A stretch of DNA of 29,935 nucleotides. It comes from Bacteroidales bacterium UBA1064. Its GTDB lineage: Bacteria > Bacteroidota > Bacteroidia > Bacteroidales > Tenuifilaceae. Shown here in pieces: positions 16,313-24,588 of this stretch. How positions within the stretch are numbered: the first letter of the stretch is position 1; every line of letters starts with the position of its first letter. A model generated the notes under the pieces. That model saw only the letters and a list, made by a program, of their open reading frames with translations. It was not told the origin of the DNA and did no database searches. Made by a program: the position numbers and the translations under genes. The DNA lies in NCBI GenBank assembly GCA_002316235.1, contig DCDD01000057.1, forward strand, positions 1 to 29,935, in the 5' to 3' direction.

Positions 16313-16363
16313 GAATTTCGAATTTTCAATCTGATATCTTCAATTCTTTATCCCTGAAATAAA

Positions 16364-16987
16364 ATGAGCTGGCTGATAAGTAACTACATCGAACTTCTGG
16401 GTGCCACCATTGGCTTGATTTATCTATACTTCGAAATAAAGCAGAAAATTTGGCTATGGCCATTGGGAATTGCCACCTCGGCTCTCTACATATACATCTA
16501 CTTTTCATCAAAATTTTACGCCGACATGGGGCTTCAGGTTTACTATTTGATAATAAGTATATACGGATGGTACCACTGGCTGCATGGAAATGTTGACAAT
16601 ACCTCCAGCTCAAAGCCCCTGCCGGTTACCCGAATAACATTGAGGCTACTAGTAGTTCTTACGACTATTTCGCTTTTACTATTCGTTATTTTATGGTTTG
16701 TGCTCGACAGGTACACCGATTCCCCTGTTCCGGTTGGCGATGCCTTTACAACGGCGCTCAGCATCACTGCCACCTGGATGTTGACACGAAAAATTATCGA
16801 ACACTGGTGGGTTTGGATTGTAGTTGATGGGGTCTCTATGGGACTCTACATCTATAAAGGACTTTACCCAACCACCGTGCTTTTTGCTTTTTACACCATT
16901 TTGTCGGTTGTGGGGTACTACCAATGGAAAAGGGAAATTACCCCATCTCAAGTAAAAACTACCGCTGGCTCTTCCGCAAAAGAGTAA
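16364..16987 (+). CDS. pnuT: PnuC-family thiamine transporter (PnuT)
   Basis: A 207-residue inner-membrane protein with about seven hydrophobic helices. It carries PnuC-family hallmarks: an N-terminal NYIELLGATIGLIYLYFEIK, a WLWPLGIATSALYIYIYF segment, and the YYLIISIYGWYHWL helix. Near the C-terminus lie the WWVWIVVDGVSMGLYIYKGL and YYQWKRE segments. PnuC proteins carry nicotinamide riboside, and the PnuT branch carries thiamine by facilitated diffusion with trapping by phosphorylation. Position inside a TPP-riboswitch operon, directly before thiamine pyrophosphokinase, decides for thiamine. A 280-base gap with two hairpins separates it from the receptor gene, unusually wide for an operon. 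Only 34 bases separate it from the kinase gene. Confidence 0.92.
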   Translation: MSWLISNYIELLGATIGLIYLYFEIKQKIWLWPLGIATSALYIYIYFSSKFYADMGLQVYYLIISIYGWYHWLHGNVDNTSSSKPLPVTRITLRLLVVLTTISLLLFVILWFVLDRYTDSPVPVGDAFTTALSITATWMLTRKIIEHWWVWIVVDGVSMGLYIYKGLYPTTVLFAFYTILSVVGYYQWKREITPSQVKTTAGSSAKE

Positions 16988-17021
16988 ATTTGCTAGTCCA
17001 TATAACTCAAACAAGTGCCCT

Positions 17022-17636
17022 ATGAACGCTGTAATTGTTGCCAACGGCAAATTTCCGGAACACCCTAAACCGCTTCGTCTTATACATGAAGCTAAAACCT
17101 TACTTTGCTGCGATGGGTCCATAGAGCATCTTGTTAAACTCGGTATAACCCCTACCGCCATAGTTGGCGACCTTGATTCGGTTAGCCCTGAACTCAGGGA
17201 GCGTTTCAAAAACATACTTTTTCACGACCCCGACCAAAACAGCAACGACCTAACCAAGGCTGTTTCCTGGTGTGCTGAGCGTAACATCAACTCAATTTCC
17301 ATTGTAGGAGCAACTGGAAAACGTGAGGATCACACAGTGGGAAACATCGGGCTACTTGTTAGGTATGCCAGAATGGGCTTACAGGTTGAAATGGTCACAG
17401 ACACCGGCACTATCAAGCCTCTTTTAGAATCAGCTAAATTAACCAGCTTTCCCGGACAGCAAATTTCAATCTTTTCTCCCGTTAACCAAACTACAATTAC
17501 CACAAATAACCTTAAATATCCTATTGATAATGGCCAGATTCCCGAGTGGTGGATGGGTACGCTGAATGAATCGCTGGGCAGTTGGTTCGAACTCAATTTT
17601 TCTCCTGGTCCCCTTCTCGTTTATCAAATGTACTAA
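17022..17636 (+). CDS. Thiamine pyrophosphokinase
   Basis: A 204-residue enzyme converting thiamine plus ATP to thiamine pyrophosphate and AMP in the cytoplasm. N-terminal Rossmann-like half: AVIVANGKFP, LLCCDGSIEHLVKLGITPTA, then the Mg2+/ATP motifs VGDLDS (Asp50, Asp52) and DPDQNSNDLTKA (Asp71, Asp76). GATGKREDHTVGNIGLL (96-112) is the family's G-x-T-G-x-R-x-D-H-T signature, with one substitution. The C-terminal beta domain binds thiamine and contains NLKYPI and LGSWFELNFSPGPLLVY. Length is normal. It closes the riboswitch operon and traps the thiamine imported by PnuT. The gene is commonly called thiN or tpk; I leave the symbol open. Confidence 0.95.
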   Translation: MNAVIVANGKFPEHPKPLRLIHEAKTLLCCDGSIEHLVKLGITPTAIVGDLDSVSPELRERFKNILFHDPDQNSNDLTKAVSWCAERNINSISIVGATGKREDHTVGNIGLLVRYARMGLQVEMVTDTGTIKPLLESAKLTSFPGQQISIFSPVNQTTITTNNLKYPIDNGQIPEWWMGTLNESLGSWFELNFSPGPLLVYQMY

Positions 17637-17698
17637 TAAACTGTAATATATACTAGTTTCTGAATATCAATATATTATAAATTTTATTTACAATATCA

Positions 17699-17728
17699 TT
17701 GCTTTTTGATTGCATATTGTTAGCTTTG
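17699..17728 (+). promoter_or_regulatory. Bacteroidota promoter of the KAS III gene
   Basis: TTG at 17699-17701, a 19-base spacer, then TAGCTTTG at 17721-17728. This fully fits the Bacteroidota pattern TTG-N19-TAnnTTTG. It lies 27 bases before the ATG, giving a leader of about 20 bases. It indicates that the ketosynthase is transcribed independently of the thiamine operon. Confidence 0.7.
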
Positions 17729-17755
17729 TGGTGGGACTAATTAAATCTCCACATC

Positions 17756-18832
17756 ATGAAGTATCTAAATTCCGTTATTACCGGAACAGGTAGCTACATC
17801 CCTTCCGTTAAGATTAGCAACCGCGAATTTGCCCGTAACACCTTCTTTAAAAAAGATGAATCGGCAATTGAAACCCTGGTTGATGAGGTTATTGCTAAAT
17901 TTAAAGATATTACCGGTATTGAAGAGCGGCGCTGGGTAACCGACGATTTGTGCGCCTCGCACATTGCAGCCATTGCTGCTGAAGAAGCTATTGCCACTGC
18001 GGGCATTGACCGCGAAACTATTGACCAAATCATAGTTTCGCACAACTTTGGGGATGTTCTTCAGGGTACCATTCAGTCCGACACCATCCCCAGCGTTGCA
18101 TCACGTGTTAAGCACCTGTTAAAAATTAAAAATCCTGCTTGCATTCCTTACGATGTTATATTTGGTTGTCCGGGTTGGGTTCAAGGGGTCATTCAGGCCG
18201 ATTCATATATTAAATCAGGGTTGGCCAAACGATGCCTGGTGATTGGTGCCGAAACCCTTTCGAGGGTCATTGACAAGCACGACCGCGACTGCATGATTTT
18301 TGCTGATGGCGCTGGTGCTACCATTGTTGAGGCGGTTGAAGCTGACGAAAAAGCCGGGGTCATAGCCTCCTCAATGATGTCGCACACCGAGCAGGAAGTC
18401 TTCTACCTTTCACTAGGGAAATCCTTCCATCCCGATTCGGATTCCCGCATACGGTACATAAAAATGGATGGTCGTAAAATCTACGAGTATTCTCTTATAA
18501 ACGTACCAGGTGCCATGCGCGAAGCCATCGAAAAATCAGGGATTAACCCAAGCGAACTTAAAAAAATTATCATTCATCAGGCTAACGAAAAGATGGATGA
18601 GGCCATTGTAGCACGTTTCATCAAACAGCTAAAAATTCAAACCCCCATTTCCGATCTCATGCCAATGAGCATTAAGGAGTTAGGCAATAGCTCGGTGGCA
18701 ACCATTCCAACACTTTACGACCTAATACTAAAGGGAAAAGTGCCCAACCATACCATAGCCAAAGGCGATATCATAATGTTTGCTTCGGTTGGTGCCGGGA
18801 TGAACATCAATGCGATTGTTTACCGACAGTAA
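17756..18832 (+). CDS. Ketoacyl-ACP synthase III (FabH-like)
   Basis: A 358-residue thiolase-fold condensing enzyme. The catalytic Cys138 is in IFGCPGWVQG, His274 in IIIHQANEKM and Asn311 in ELGNSSVATIPT, so the KAS III Cys-His-Asn triad is complete. The glycine-rich end GAGMNINAIVYR is typical of the fold. Enzymes of this type start fatty-acid or related acyl chains by condensing an acyl-CoA primer with malonyl-ACP. No plsX, rpmF or other fatty-acid genes flank it. It may therefore be a second, specialised copy rather than the housekeeping FabH; the exact substrate cannot be read from sequence. It has its own well-formed promoter (17699-17728) and converges on the amidase gene with an 87-base gap. 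Confidence 0.9.
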   Translation: MKYLNSVITGTGSYIPSVKISNREFARNTFFKKDESAIETLVDEVIAKFKDITGIEERRWVTDDLCASHIAAIAAEEAIATAGIDRETIDQIIVSHNFGDVLQGTIQSDTIPSVASRVKHLLKIKNPACIPYDVIFGCPGWVQGVIQADSYIKSGLAKRCLVIGAETLSRVIDKHDRDCMIFADGAGATIVEAVEADEKAGVIASSMMSHTEQEVFYLSLGKSFHPDSDSRIRYIKMDGRKIYEYSLINVPGAMREAIEKSGINPSELKKIIIHQANEKMDEAIVARFIKQLKIQTPISDLMPMSIKELGNSSVATIPTLYDLILKGKVPNHTIAKGDIIMFASVGAGMNINAIVYRQ

Positions 18833-18919
18833 TTTAGCAACACACGATGAACTTTTGACTGAAAATAACCAGCTAACGCAAATGGCTAATGCTCGTTTTG
18901 CAGGCCTCTTTTATGGTGG

Positions 18920-20503
18920 TTATTCCAGCATAGGTTTTTTCCTTTGATGGGTAGCTTGCTCGTAGGAGTAGGCAATGCTTAATAGTTCCGCCTCGCTCCA
19001 GGCTTTCCCGATAAACGAAATATTTACGGGGAGGCCATCTATAAATCCCATAGGAACGCTTATGCTTGGATAACCAGCAATCGCTGCATACGACGAACTT
19101 CCCCCTAAAAAGTGATCGCCATCAACCAAATCGGTTTTCCAGGCTGGTGAACCAGTAGGTGCAACTAGTGCATCCAGCTTGTATTCGTTCATTATACGGT
19201 CGATTCCTTGCTTGCGCATCCCAGTTTGCATCATCTCAAGATTTTTTTTGTACTCGGGGCTGTTAAGATCTCCTTTTGATTGTGCCATTTCCAGTAGCTG
19301 CTGGTCGAAGTACATTAACTCCACAGAATCGTTCAGGTTAAACTTAATCAGTTCGCTAATATTCTTTACCCGAGCGCTCTCCCCCAGGCTGGCAAAGTAG
19401 CGGTTCAACCCATCTTTAAACTCATACAGTAGAACCTCGAACGAAGCGTTATCAACTTCCCTGCTTACCGGAAAATCAATAGCTACCACTTCGGCTCCAG
19501 CCTGCTTCATGGCGTCAACACTTTGTTTCATAAGGGTGTCAACCTTAAAATGAAATCCTGATACGTTGGTAAGCAAACCTATTCGTTTACCTTTCAGCCC
19601 ATCTCTTTTTAAAAATTTTGAATAGTCAGAATAGAATACCGCATCCGGGTTTAGGGTTTTTGCATCGGTAGAATCGACACCCACCATAATTCCTAAACAT
19701 ACTGCCACATCCTCAACTGTACGCGCCATGGGTCCTGGTGTGTCCTGGGTAAATGAAATTGGTATAATTCCCGTCCGGCTAATCAGGCCTACTGTGGGCT
19801 TCAGCCCAACAATGCCGTTGTTATTGGACGGGCACACTATAGACCCGTTTGTTTCGGTTCCAATTGCAAAAGCACAAAGGTTGGCTGCTACGGCAACCCC
19901 TGAACCGGAACTTGACCCGCATGGGTTTCTTTCGGTATCGTAAGGATTGCGGGTTTGCCCACCAACTCCGCTCCAACCACTTGATGAGAGACTGGCTCTA
20001 AAGTTTGCCCATTCGCTAAGATTTGCCTTGGCAATAATAACTGCCCCGGCTTCGCGAAGTTTTTTGGCAACATGGCTATCCCGCCAAACGTATGAATTCT
20101 TTAAGACAACTGCACCAGCAGTAGTCGGCATTGAATCTTTTGATTCTATATTATCCTTCAGTATTACCGGTATGCCATGCAAGGGACCACGGCTTTTCCC
20201 TGCGGCTAGCTCGCTGTCGAGCTCCTGGGCTATTCTAATGGCCTCGGGATTAATAGCAATTATTGAGTTAAGAACGGGACCATTTTTATCCAGCTCCTCT
20301 ATTCTTGTCAGGTAATCGTTTACCACTTGGGCCACCGTGAACTTTCCCTCCCGGTATCCCTGTTGAAGCTGTTTTATAGTAATTTCCTCAAGGTATTCGG
20401 TTTCCCCTACTTTTGCCTGTTCCCGCTCGTGACAACCCGTAGCTACCGCTATAAGTATGACCAGCCCGGCTAGACATGCGGCAATTTTTGTCAACTTTTC
20501 CAT
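18920..20503 (-). CDS. Amidase-signature lipoprotein
   Basis: A 527-residue enzyme of the amidase-signature family. The N-terminus (MEKLTKIAACLAGL..., AVATGC) is a lipoprotein signal with Cys24 as the acylation site, so it is membrane-anchored outside the cytoplasm. The Ser-cisSer-Lys triad is present: Lys116 in VILKDNI, cis-Ser within CGSSSGSG (195-202) and nucleophile Ser221 in GTETNGSIVCPS. HGIPVILKDNIESKDSMPTT is a family hallmark. Exported amidase-signature enzymes hydrolyse a range of amides; the substrate is not predictable here. It is not GatA: it carries a lipoprotein signal and no gatB or gatC lies beside it. It stands alone, convergent with the KAS III gene and 247 bases upstream-adjacent to a terminator. 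Confidence 0.92.
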   Translation of the reverse strand: MEKLTKIAACLAGLVILIAVATGCHEREQAKVGETEYLEEITIKQLQQGYREGKFTVAQVVNDYLTRIEELDKNGPVLNSIIAINPEAIRIAQELDSELAAGKSRGPLHGIPVILKDNIESKDSMPTTAGAVVLKNSYVWRDSHVAKKLREAGAVIIAKANLSEWANFRASLSSSGWSGVGGQTRNPYDTERNPCGSSSGSGVAVAANLCAFAIGTETNGSIVCPSNNNGIVGLKPTVGLISRTGIIPISFTQDTPGPMARTVEDVAVCLGIMVGVDSTDAKTLNPDAVFYSDYSKFLKRDGLKGKRIGLLTNVSGFHFKVDTLMKQSVDAMKQAGAEVVAIDFPVSREVDNASFEVLLYEFKDGLNRYFASLGESARVKNISELIKFNLNDSVELMYFDQQLLEMAQSKGDLNSPEYKKNLEMMQTGMRKQGIDRIMNEYKLDALVAPTGSPAWKTDLVDGDHFLGGSSSYAAIAGYPSISVPMGFIDGLPVNISFIGKAWSEAELLSIAYSYEQATHQRKKPMLE

Positions 20504-20697
20504 TTTTGCAAATTTTTTAATAGTGTTAGGACTTGCTTTTCATATCTACTTTACACAAACAATGCTGTGCTGAGTGTTGCTGCGGCACCCTTTTTCGTAT
20601 GGCATAACTATGTCATATGCTATAAGTATGCTTTAATTTTGACCAAGTTAGCTCAACTAGGTTTAAAATCAAATACATATCCAGGGTGGGGGTAATA

Positions 20698-20728
20698 GGA
20701 AAAGGCGGTTTGCTGAACCGCCTTTTCC
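20698..20728 (-). terminator. Intrinsic terminator of the metK-gldA operon
   Basis: GGAAAAGGCGGTT (20698-20710) and AACCGCCTTTTCC (20716-20728) form a perfect 13-bp stem with loop TGCTG. It lies 22 bases past the stop codon of the coiled-coil gene on the minus strand. The stem is symmetric with A/T-rich flanks, so it could work in both directions. Confidence 0.85.
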
Positions 20729-20750
20729 GAATTATTCCAGGTTAAACGCT

Positions 20751-21638
20751 TTACTTTAAAGAAAATTCAGAGTAGCCAATCATATAGCCATCCATATACA
20801 GTGTTACCTTATAAACGCCCGTCAAAAGTTCTCCATTGTTATCAAAAAATATGCACACATCAAGATCGCTGTTCTGGTAATCGACCTCCCTACTTGCCGA
20901 GAAAACAATTTTTTCGCCCTCAAAATCGAACAAATCGGCTTCCGACTTGGTCAGCACAAAGTCATCGGGTCCAACAATCCGCATGTAAACATTCCGGGTT
21001 CCCGGTTTAGCAATAGAATTTTCGCTTAGGGTAAAGCATGCGCGAATTTTATTCACCCTGCGTGCTCGGGTTACCTCGTTGCCTTTCTGGTTTACACCCA
21101 TGGCTACAATATCGCGTGCCTTAACTATTGAACCCTTTGCAACCTGGGTATTGAGCTCTTCCGTTTTTTGCTCAAGCTCTATTACTGTTTGTTTGGCGGT
21201 GGCTGCCTCCTCTTTCACCTTAACATTCTCTGCAATTAACTCCTTGTTCAAAGCATTCAAGGAATCTATATCATGGAGCATATCCTTCATAATTGAACGT
21301 AGGGTGCCTAGCTCCTTTTGGTACTCCTTAATTTTGGCATAGCTAATCTGCTTCACACTCTGAAGCTCGGCATACAACTTTTTGGCATGTTCCTGCTCCT
21401 TTTGAAGTTTTTGATTTAGCGTGTCGTTGGTAGTCTCCAGCTCGCTGTAGTCATTCATCAACCTCAGCAAATTATTAGAAATTGAGTCCTTTTGTGCCTG
21501 GAGTATTTCCTGTGTATCTTTTGCTTGCTGCTTTTGCTGGAAGTACACAACAGTTAATCCAGCTATAATCAACAGAAGCATAACCATAATTACTCTTAGA
21601 GTTTTAATGGTTTTGGCTGATTTTTCATTATTCTCCAT
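20751..21638 (-). CDS. Membrane-anchored coiled-coil protein of unknown function
   Basis: A 295-residue protein. A short Lys-rich cytoplasmic head is followed by one transmembrane helix at about 14-33 (TLRVIMVMLLLIIAGLTVVY). A long coiled coil follows at about 35-170, with heptads rich in Gln, Glu, Lys and Leu (TQEILQAQKDSI, TNDTLNQKLQKEQEHAKKLY). A compact beta-rich C-terminal domain (about 180-295) contains ARRVNKIRACFTLSENSIAK, RNVYMRIVGPDDFVL and YKVTLYMDGYMIGYSEFSL. I do not recognise a named family. The single helix and following coiled coil suggest a periplasmic tether or structural role. It is the last gene of the apparent metK-gldA operon, 39 bases after gldA, and is followed directly by the terminator. 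Confidence 0.8.
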   Translation of the reverse strand: MENNEKSAKTIKTLRVIMVMLLLIIAGLTVVYFQQKQQAKDTQEILQAQKDSISNNLLRLMNDYSELETTNDTLNQKLQKEQEHAKKLYAELQSVKQISYAKIKEYQKELGTLRSIMKDMLHDIDSLNALNKELIAENVKVKEEAATAKQTVIELEQKTEELNTQVAKGSIVKARDIVAMGVNQKGNEVTRARRVNKIRACFTLSENSIAKPGTRNVYMRIVGPDDFVLTKSEADLFDFEGEKIVFSASREVDYQNSDLDVCIFFDNNGELLTGVYKVTLYMDGYMIGYSEFSLK

Positions 21639-21677
21639 TTGTCTTTTATTATTTAGTTAAAACTGTTAGGTTTAGTG

Positions 21678-22601
21678 CTAGTTTCTGTTACCAAGGGTAA
21701 GATTTTGAAATACTTCCTCAAGTTGAAGGTCTCTTTTTTGAAGGGTAAGTAGCGTGAATCCTGCATTTTTGGCAAAATTAAATATTTTGCCTCGTAAGTC
21801 TTCGAGCCTGCCAGAGGTAATCCACCAGCAGTTAGTATCAATGAGGGTTGCCGTTTCCACCCCTTCAATAGCCATGATAGCTTCACGACTAACCTTTTCG
21901 GCAAACTCTACAACTATGTTTTGCCTAAGCCCCGACGACAAAGCTTTAACTTCGGTGTTGGTTCCATCGGCAACTACTAAACCCTTGTTAATGATTATGA
22001 TTCTGCTGCAGATTGCTTCAACTTCTTGTAGGATATGGGTTGAGAAAATAACAGTCTTGTCTCTGCCTATTTCTTCAATGACGTTACGAATTTCGACAAT
22101 CTGATTAGGATCCAAACCGCTGGTTGGCTCATCGAGCACCAGCACGGAGGGGTTGTGAATTAATGCTTGCGCCAAGCCTACCCGTTGCCTGTACCCCTTG
22201 GAGAGGCTGCCGATCTTTTTACCCTGCTCATCGCCTATACCCGTAATGCCAATAAGCTCCGATAAGCGCCGGCGCTTTTCCTTTCCCAACTTGTAGATGG
22301 AGGCCACCCACGATAGGTATTCCTTCACGTACATATCCGTATAAAGAGGATTATTTTCGGGCAAATACCCAATCTCCCTTCTAAAATCAAATCGGGTATC
22401 CTGCGTGTTATGACCATTAATATCAACACTTCCGCTGTCTTGGAAAAGGTAGCCCGTGATAATTCTCATCAACGTTGACTTTCCGGCGCCGTTCGGCCCT
22501 AAAAGTCCAACCACCTGACCTGTTGAAATATTGAACGAAACATCGTTGAGCGCTTTCTGCTCTCCAAACTGCTTGGTTATGTGGCTTATTCCTATTGACA
22601 T
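21678..22601 (-). CDS. gldA: Gliding-motility-type ABC transporter ATPase GldA
   Basis: A 307-residue ABC ATPase. Walker A is GPNGAGKST (about 35-43), the signature motif LSKGYRQRVGLAQAL, Walker B VLVLDEPTSGLDP, and the H-loop FSTHILQEVEAIC. The C-terminal ~90-residue extension is typical of the GldA/NosF-like group. In gliding Bacteroidota, GldA works with membrane proteins GldF and GldG, which are not in this window. Many non-gliding members keep the complex with an unknown role. The gene follows metK by 60 bases on the same strand with no terminator between, so it is probably read from the SAM-II-controlled promoter. Assignment to GldA rather than another ABC-2-type ATPase rests on overall resemblance (SIGISHITKQFGEQKALNDV, ENNPLYTDMYVKEYL). 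Confidence 0.85.
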   Translation of the reverse strand: MSIGISHITKQFGEQKALNDVSFNISTGQVVGLLGPNGAGKSTLMRIITGYLFQDSGSVDINGHNTQDTRFDFRREIGYLPENNPLYTDMYVKEYLSWVASIYKLGKEKRRRLSELIGITGIGDEQGKKIGSLSKGYRQRVGLAQALIHNPSVLVLDEPTSGLDPNQIVEIRNVIEEIGRDKTVIFSTHILQEVEAICSRIIIINKGLVVADGTNTEVKALSSGLRQNIVVEFAEKVSREAIMAIEGVETATLIDTNCWWITSGRLEDLRGKIFNFAKNAGFTLLTLQKRDLQLEEVFQNLTLGNRN

Positions 22602-22661
22602 CGTTATACTAAACCCGTAAATGCTAGTTCTTCGTTCAAATAAACGGAATTGGGAATGGGT

Positions 22662-23933
22662 TTATTTTATTCCAAACTCACTTTTAAGCCTATCAACATA
22701 GTCGAGCTTTTCCCACGTAAAAAATTCCACTTCCCGCTTAACAATTTTTTCTCCGTTGCAGTTGCTATTCTCAATAAAATCAACATTACGTATATAATGG
22801 TCGCGCCCAAAATGCCCGTAGGCGGCAGTTTCTTCAAATATGGGATTTTTAAGTCCCAGCCGTTTAACTATTGCTGCTGGTCGCAGATCGAAAATGGTCA
22901 ATATTTTTTGGGCAATTTCACCATCACTGAGGCTTACTTTAGCTGTGCCATATGTATTAACATATAGATTGATAGGCCTGGCTACTCCGATAGCGTACGC
23001 TACCTGTATTAGCACTTCGTCGGCAATACCAGCTGCCACCATATTCTTCGCAATGTGACGAGCGGCATAAGCTCCCGACCTGTCAACTTTTGAAGAATCT
23101 TTTCCTGAAAAAGCTCCACCGCCATGCGCTCCTTTTCCACCGTAAGTATCAACAATGATTTTCCTGCCGGTTAGCCCGGTATCGCCATGAGGCCCGCCAA
23201 TAACAAACTTGCCCGTTGGGTTAACATGCAGAATATAATCGTCCTTAAATAGTTTTTGAACCCGCTCGGGAAAACGTTTCTTTGCTCTTGGAATCAGAAT
23301 ATTCTTTACATCCTCGTAAATTCTGCTGAGCATACGGGCATCATCGGTATCAAATTCGTCGTGCTGGGTTGATACCACAATGGTGTGAATGCGGACGGGT
23401 TGGTTGTTATCGTCATACTCAAGGGTAACCTGCGACTTAGCATCAGGCCGAAGATAGGTCATTTGCCGCCCCTCGCGGCGGATGCCGGCCAGCTCCATTA
23501 GCAGCACATGCGAAAGGACTAAAGCCAATGGCATATAGTCATCGGTCTCGCGGCACGCATAGCCAAACATCATCCCCTGGTCGCCGGCGCCCTGTTCCTC
23601 CTCCGACTGGCGAACTACACCCCTTGTTATGTCGGGCGATTGCTCATGGATTGTTGAAATAACCCCACACGATTCAGAATCGAACCGGTACTGGTCATTC
23701 GTGTAGCCAATCCTTTTTATCACCCTTCGGGCAACCTCTTGGACATCAACATAGGCCTTAGTTTTAACCTCTCCGCTAAGCACTACCAAGCCCGTTGTTA
23801 CGAGGGTTTCACATGCCACCTTGGCCTCCGAATCCCTCCGTAAAAACTCATCAAGGAGAGCATCTGAAATTTGATCGGCTATCTTATCGGGATGACCCTC
23901 CGATACGCTCTCGGACGTAAATAAATACCCCAT
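22662..23933 (-). CDS. metK: S-adenosylmethionine synthetase
   Basis: A 423-residue enzyme forming S-adenosylmethionine, phosphate and pyrophosphate from methionine and ATP. Family signatures are clear: SVSEGHPDKIADQISDALLD at the N-terminus (with catalytic His and Mg2+-binding Asp), GAGDQGMMFGYA in the middle, and GGAFSGKDSSKVDRSGAY. The K+/phosphate region FVIGGPHGDTGLTGRK is also present. A C-terminal extension of about 40 residues (ENSNCNGEKIVKREVEFFTW...) makes it longer than the ~384-residue E. coli enzyme, as is normal in Bacteroidota. A SAM-II riboswitch lies between its promoter and start codon, giving product feedback. It is the first gene of an apparent metK-gldA-coiled-coil operon. 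Confidence 0.98.
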   Translation of the reverse strand: MGYLFTSESVSEGHPDKIADQISDALLDEFLRRDSEAKVACETLVTTGLVVLSGEVKTKAYVDVQEVARRVIKRIGYTNDQYRFDSESCGVISTIHEQSPDITRGVVRQSEEEQGAGDQGMMFGYACRETDDYMPLALVLSHVLLMELAGIRREGRQMTYLRPDAKSQVTLEYDDNNQPVRIHTIVVSTQHDEFDTDDARMLSRIYEDVKNILIPRAKKRFPERVQKLFKDDYILHVNPTGKFVIGGPHGDTGLTGRKIIVDTYGGKGAHGGGAFSGKDSSKVDRSGAYAARHIAKNMVAAGIADEVLIQVAYAIGVARPINLYVNTYGTAKVSLSDGEIAQKILTIFDLRPAAIVKRLGLKNPIFEETAAYGHFGRDHYIRNVDFIENSNCNGEKIVKREVEFFTWEKLDYVDRLKSEFGIK

Positions 23934-23997
23934 TTTAATAAAATTTAGATGGTTACTTAATTAAATAACAAGGGAAGGTTTGAACAGTTGCGGCAAA

Positions 23998-24052
23998 CAG
24001 CACGTTTTAGCATTTATTATTGTGGTTGCAATCAGTCAAATCTCTCCACATT
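23998..24052 (-). ncRNA. SAM-II riboswitch in the metK leader
   Basis: Read on the minus strand: P1 5' arm TGTGG (24050-24046), then AGAGATTTGACTGATTGCAA, P1 3' arm CCACA (24025-24021), then AATAATAAATGCTAAAACG. This matches the SAM-II aptamer as I remember it: a GAUUURAC...AUUGCAA loop segment before the closing arm, a short A/U-rich linker and a GCUAAA segment that forms the pseudoknot. It lies about 65 bases before the metK ATG and about 8 bases after a -7 promoter element. Binding of SAM should lower expression of metK and the genes after it. Assigned by motif match, not by a covariance search. Confidence 0.85.
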
Positions 24053-24059
24053 CTACCGG

Positions 24060-24067
24060 CAAAGATA
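24060..24067 (-). promoter_or_regulatory. -7 promoter element of the metK operon (TATCTTTG)
   Basis: The minus-strand octamer TATCTTTG fits TAnnTTTG. It would start transcription near 24053, just at the 5' end of the SAM-II aptamer. No TTG is found at the -33 distance. Confidence 0.6.
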
Positions 24068-24189
24068 CCACATTATTTATTTTTACTCTATAATTTATGT
24101 TCCTCTAAGGGGCAATATCCAACTTGAAGTATATAAAAGGCTTTTGTTTAGTCTATCCTGATGGATTTACCCAAAAATTAGACATTTGG

Positions 24190-24588
24190 CTAAACTAACC
24201 TTCTGGTTAAGCGGCTAATCGGCAGGTATAGCCATGCAGCGATTAGCGTACCCACAACATCAGCTATCAAATCAAACCAGTCTGCCCCTCGATAGGTGAA
24301 TACTTTAAGCTGAAGCAGCTCAACCAATCCTCCATATATGATGGAAACAACTATCCCAACCCACCTGGTCTTTTGCAATACGCTTCCCGATAGTCTAAGC
24401 GTGTTGTTTTCCGAGATCACCAGAAGTGTTAGCACGGCAAAAAGGCCAAAATGAACCAACTTGTCTATACCCGAAACGCTTACCTTTGGAAATCCGGAGG
24501 GTGGCATTGTGCATAGAATCAAAATAACCAACCCCCAAAGAATCGAATTCCTATTCTTGCTGAAAAATTTTAGTGCCTTCGCCATCAT
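24190..24588 (-). CDS. VanZ-like membrane protein
   Basis: A 132-residue protein with four hydrophobic helices. The VanZ-family pattern is visible: an N-terminal helix ending in a SGFPKV-type loop, then SGIDKLVHFGLFAVLTLLV, a helix pair, and GLVELLQLKVFTYRGADWFD followed by LIADVVGTLIAAWLY. The D-K-x-x-H-F and E-x-x-Q plus R-x-x-x-x-x-D motifs define the family. VanZ relatives influence teicoplanin resistance in enterococci, but the molecular role in Bacteroidota is unknown. ATG-ATG-GCG offers two adjacent starts; the first is given. It lies upstream of metK on the same strand, separated by the metK promoter, and is divergent from the aminopeptidase P gene. Confidence 0.85.
   Translation of the reverse strand: MMAKALKFFSKNRNSILWGLVILILCTMPPSGFPKVSVSGIDKLVHFGLFAVLTLLVISENNTLRLSGSVLQKTRWVGIVVSIIYGGLVELLQLKVFTYRGADWFDLIADVVGTLIAAWLYLPISRLTRRLV

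Noticed and set aside
21653..21904. 83-residue frame overlapping the end of gldA
   Set aside because: It lies within gldA in another frame and has no independent features.
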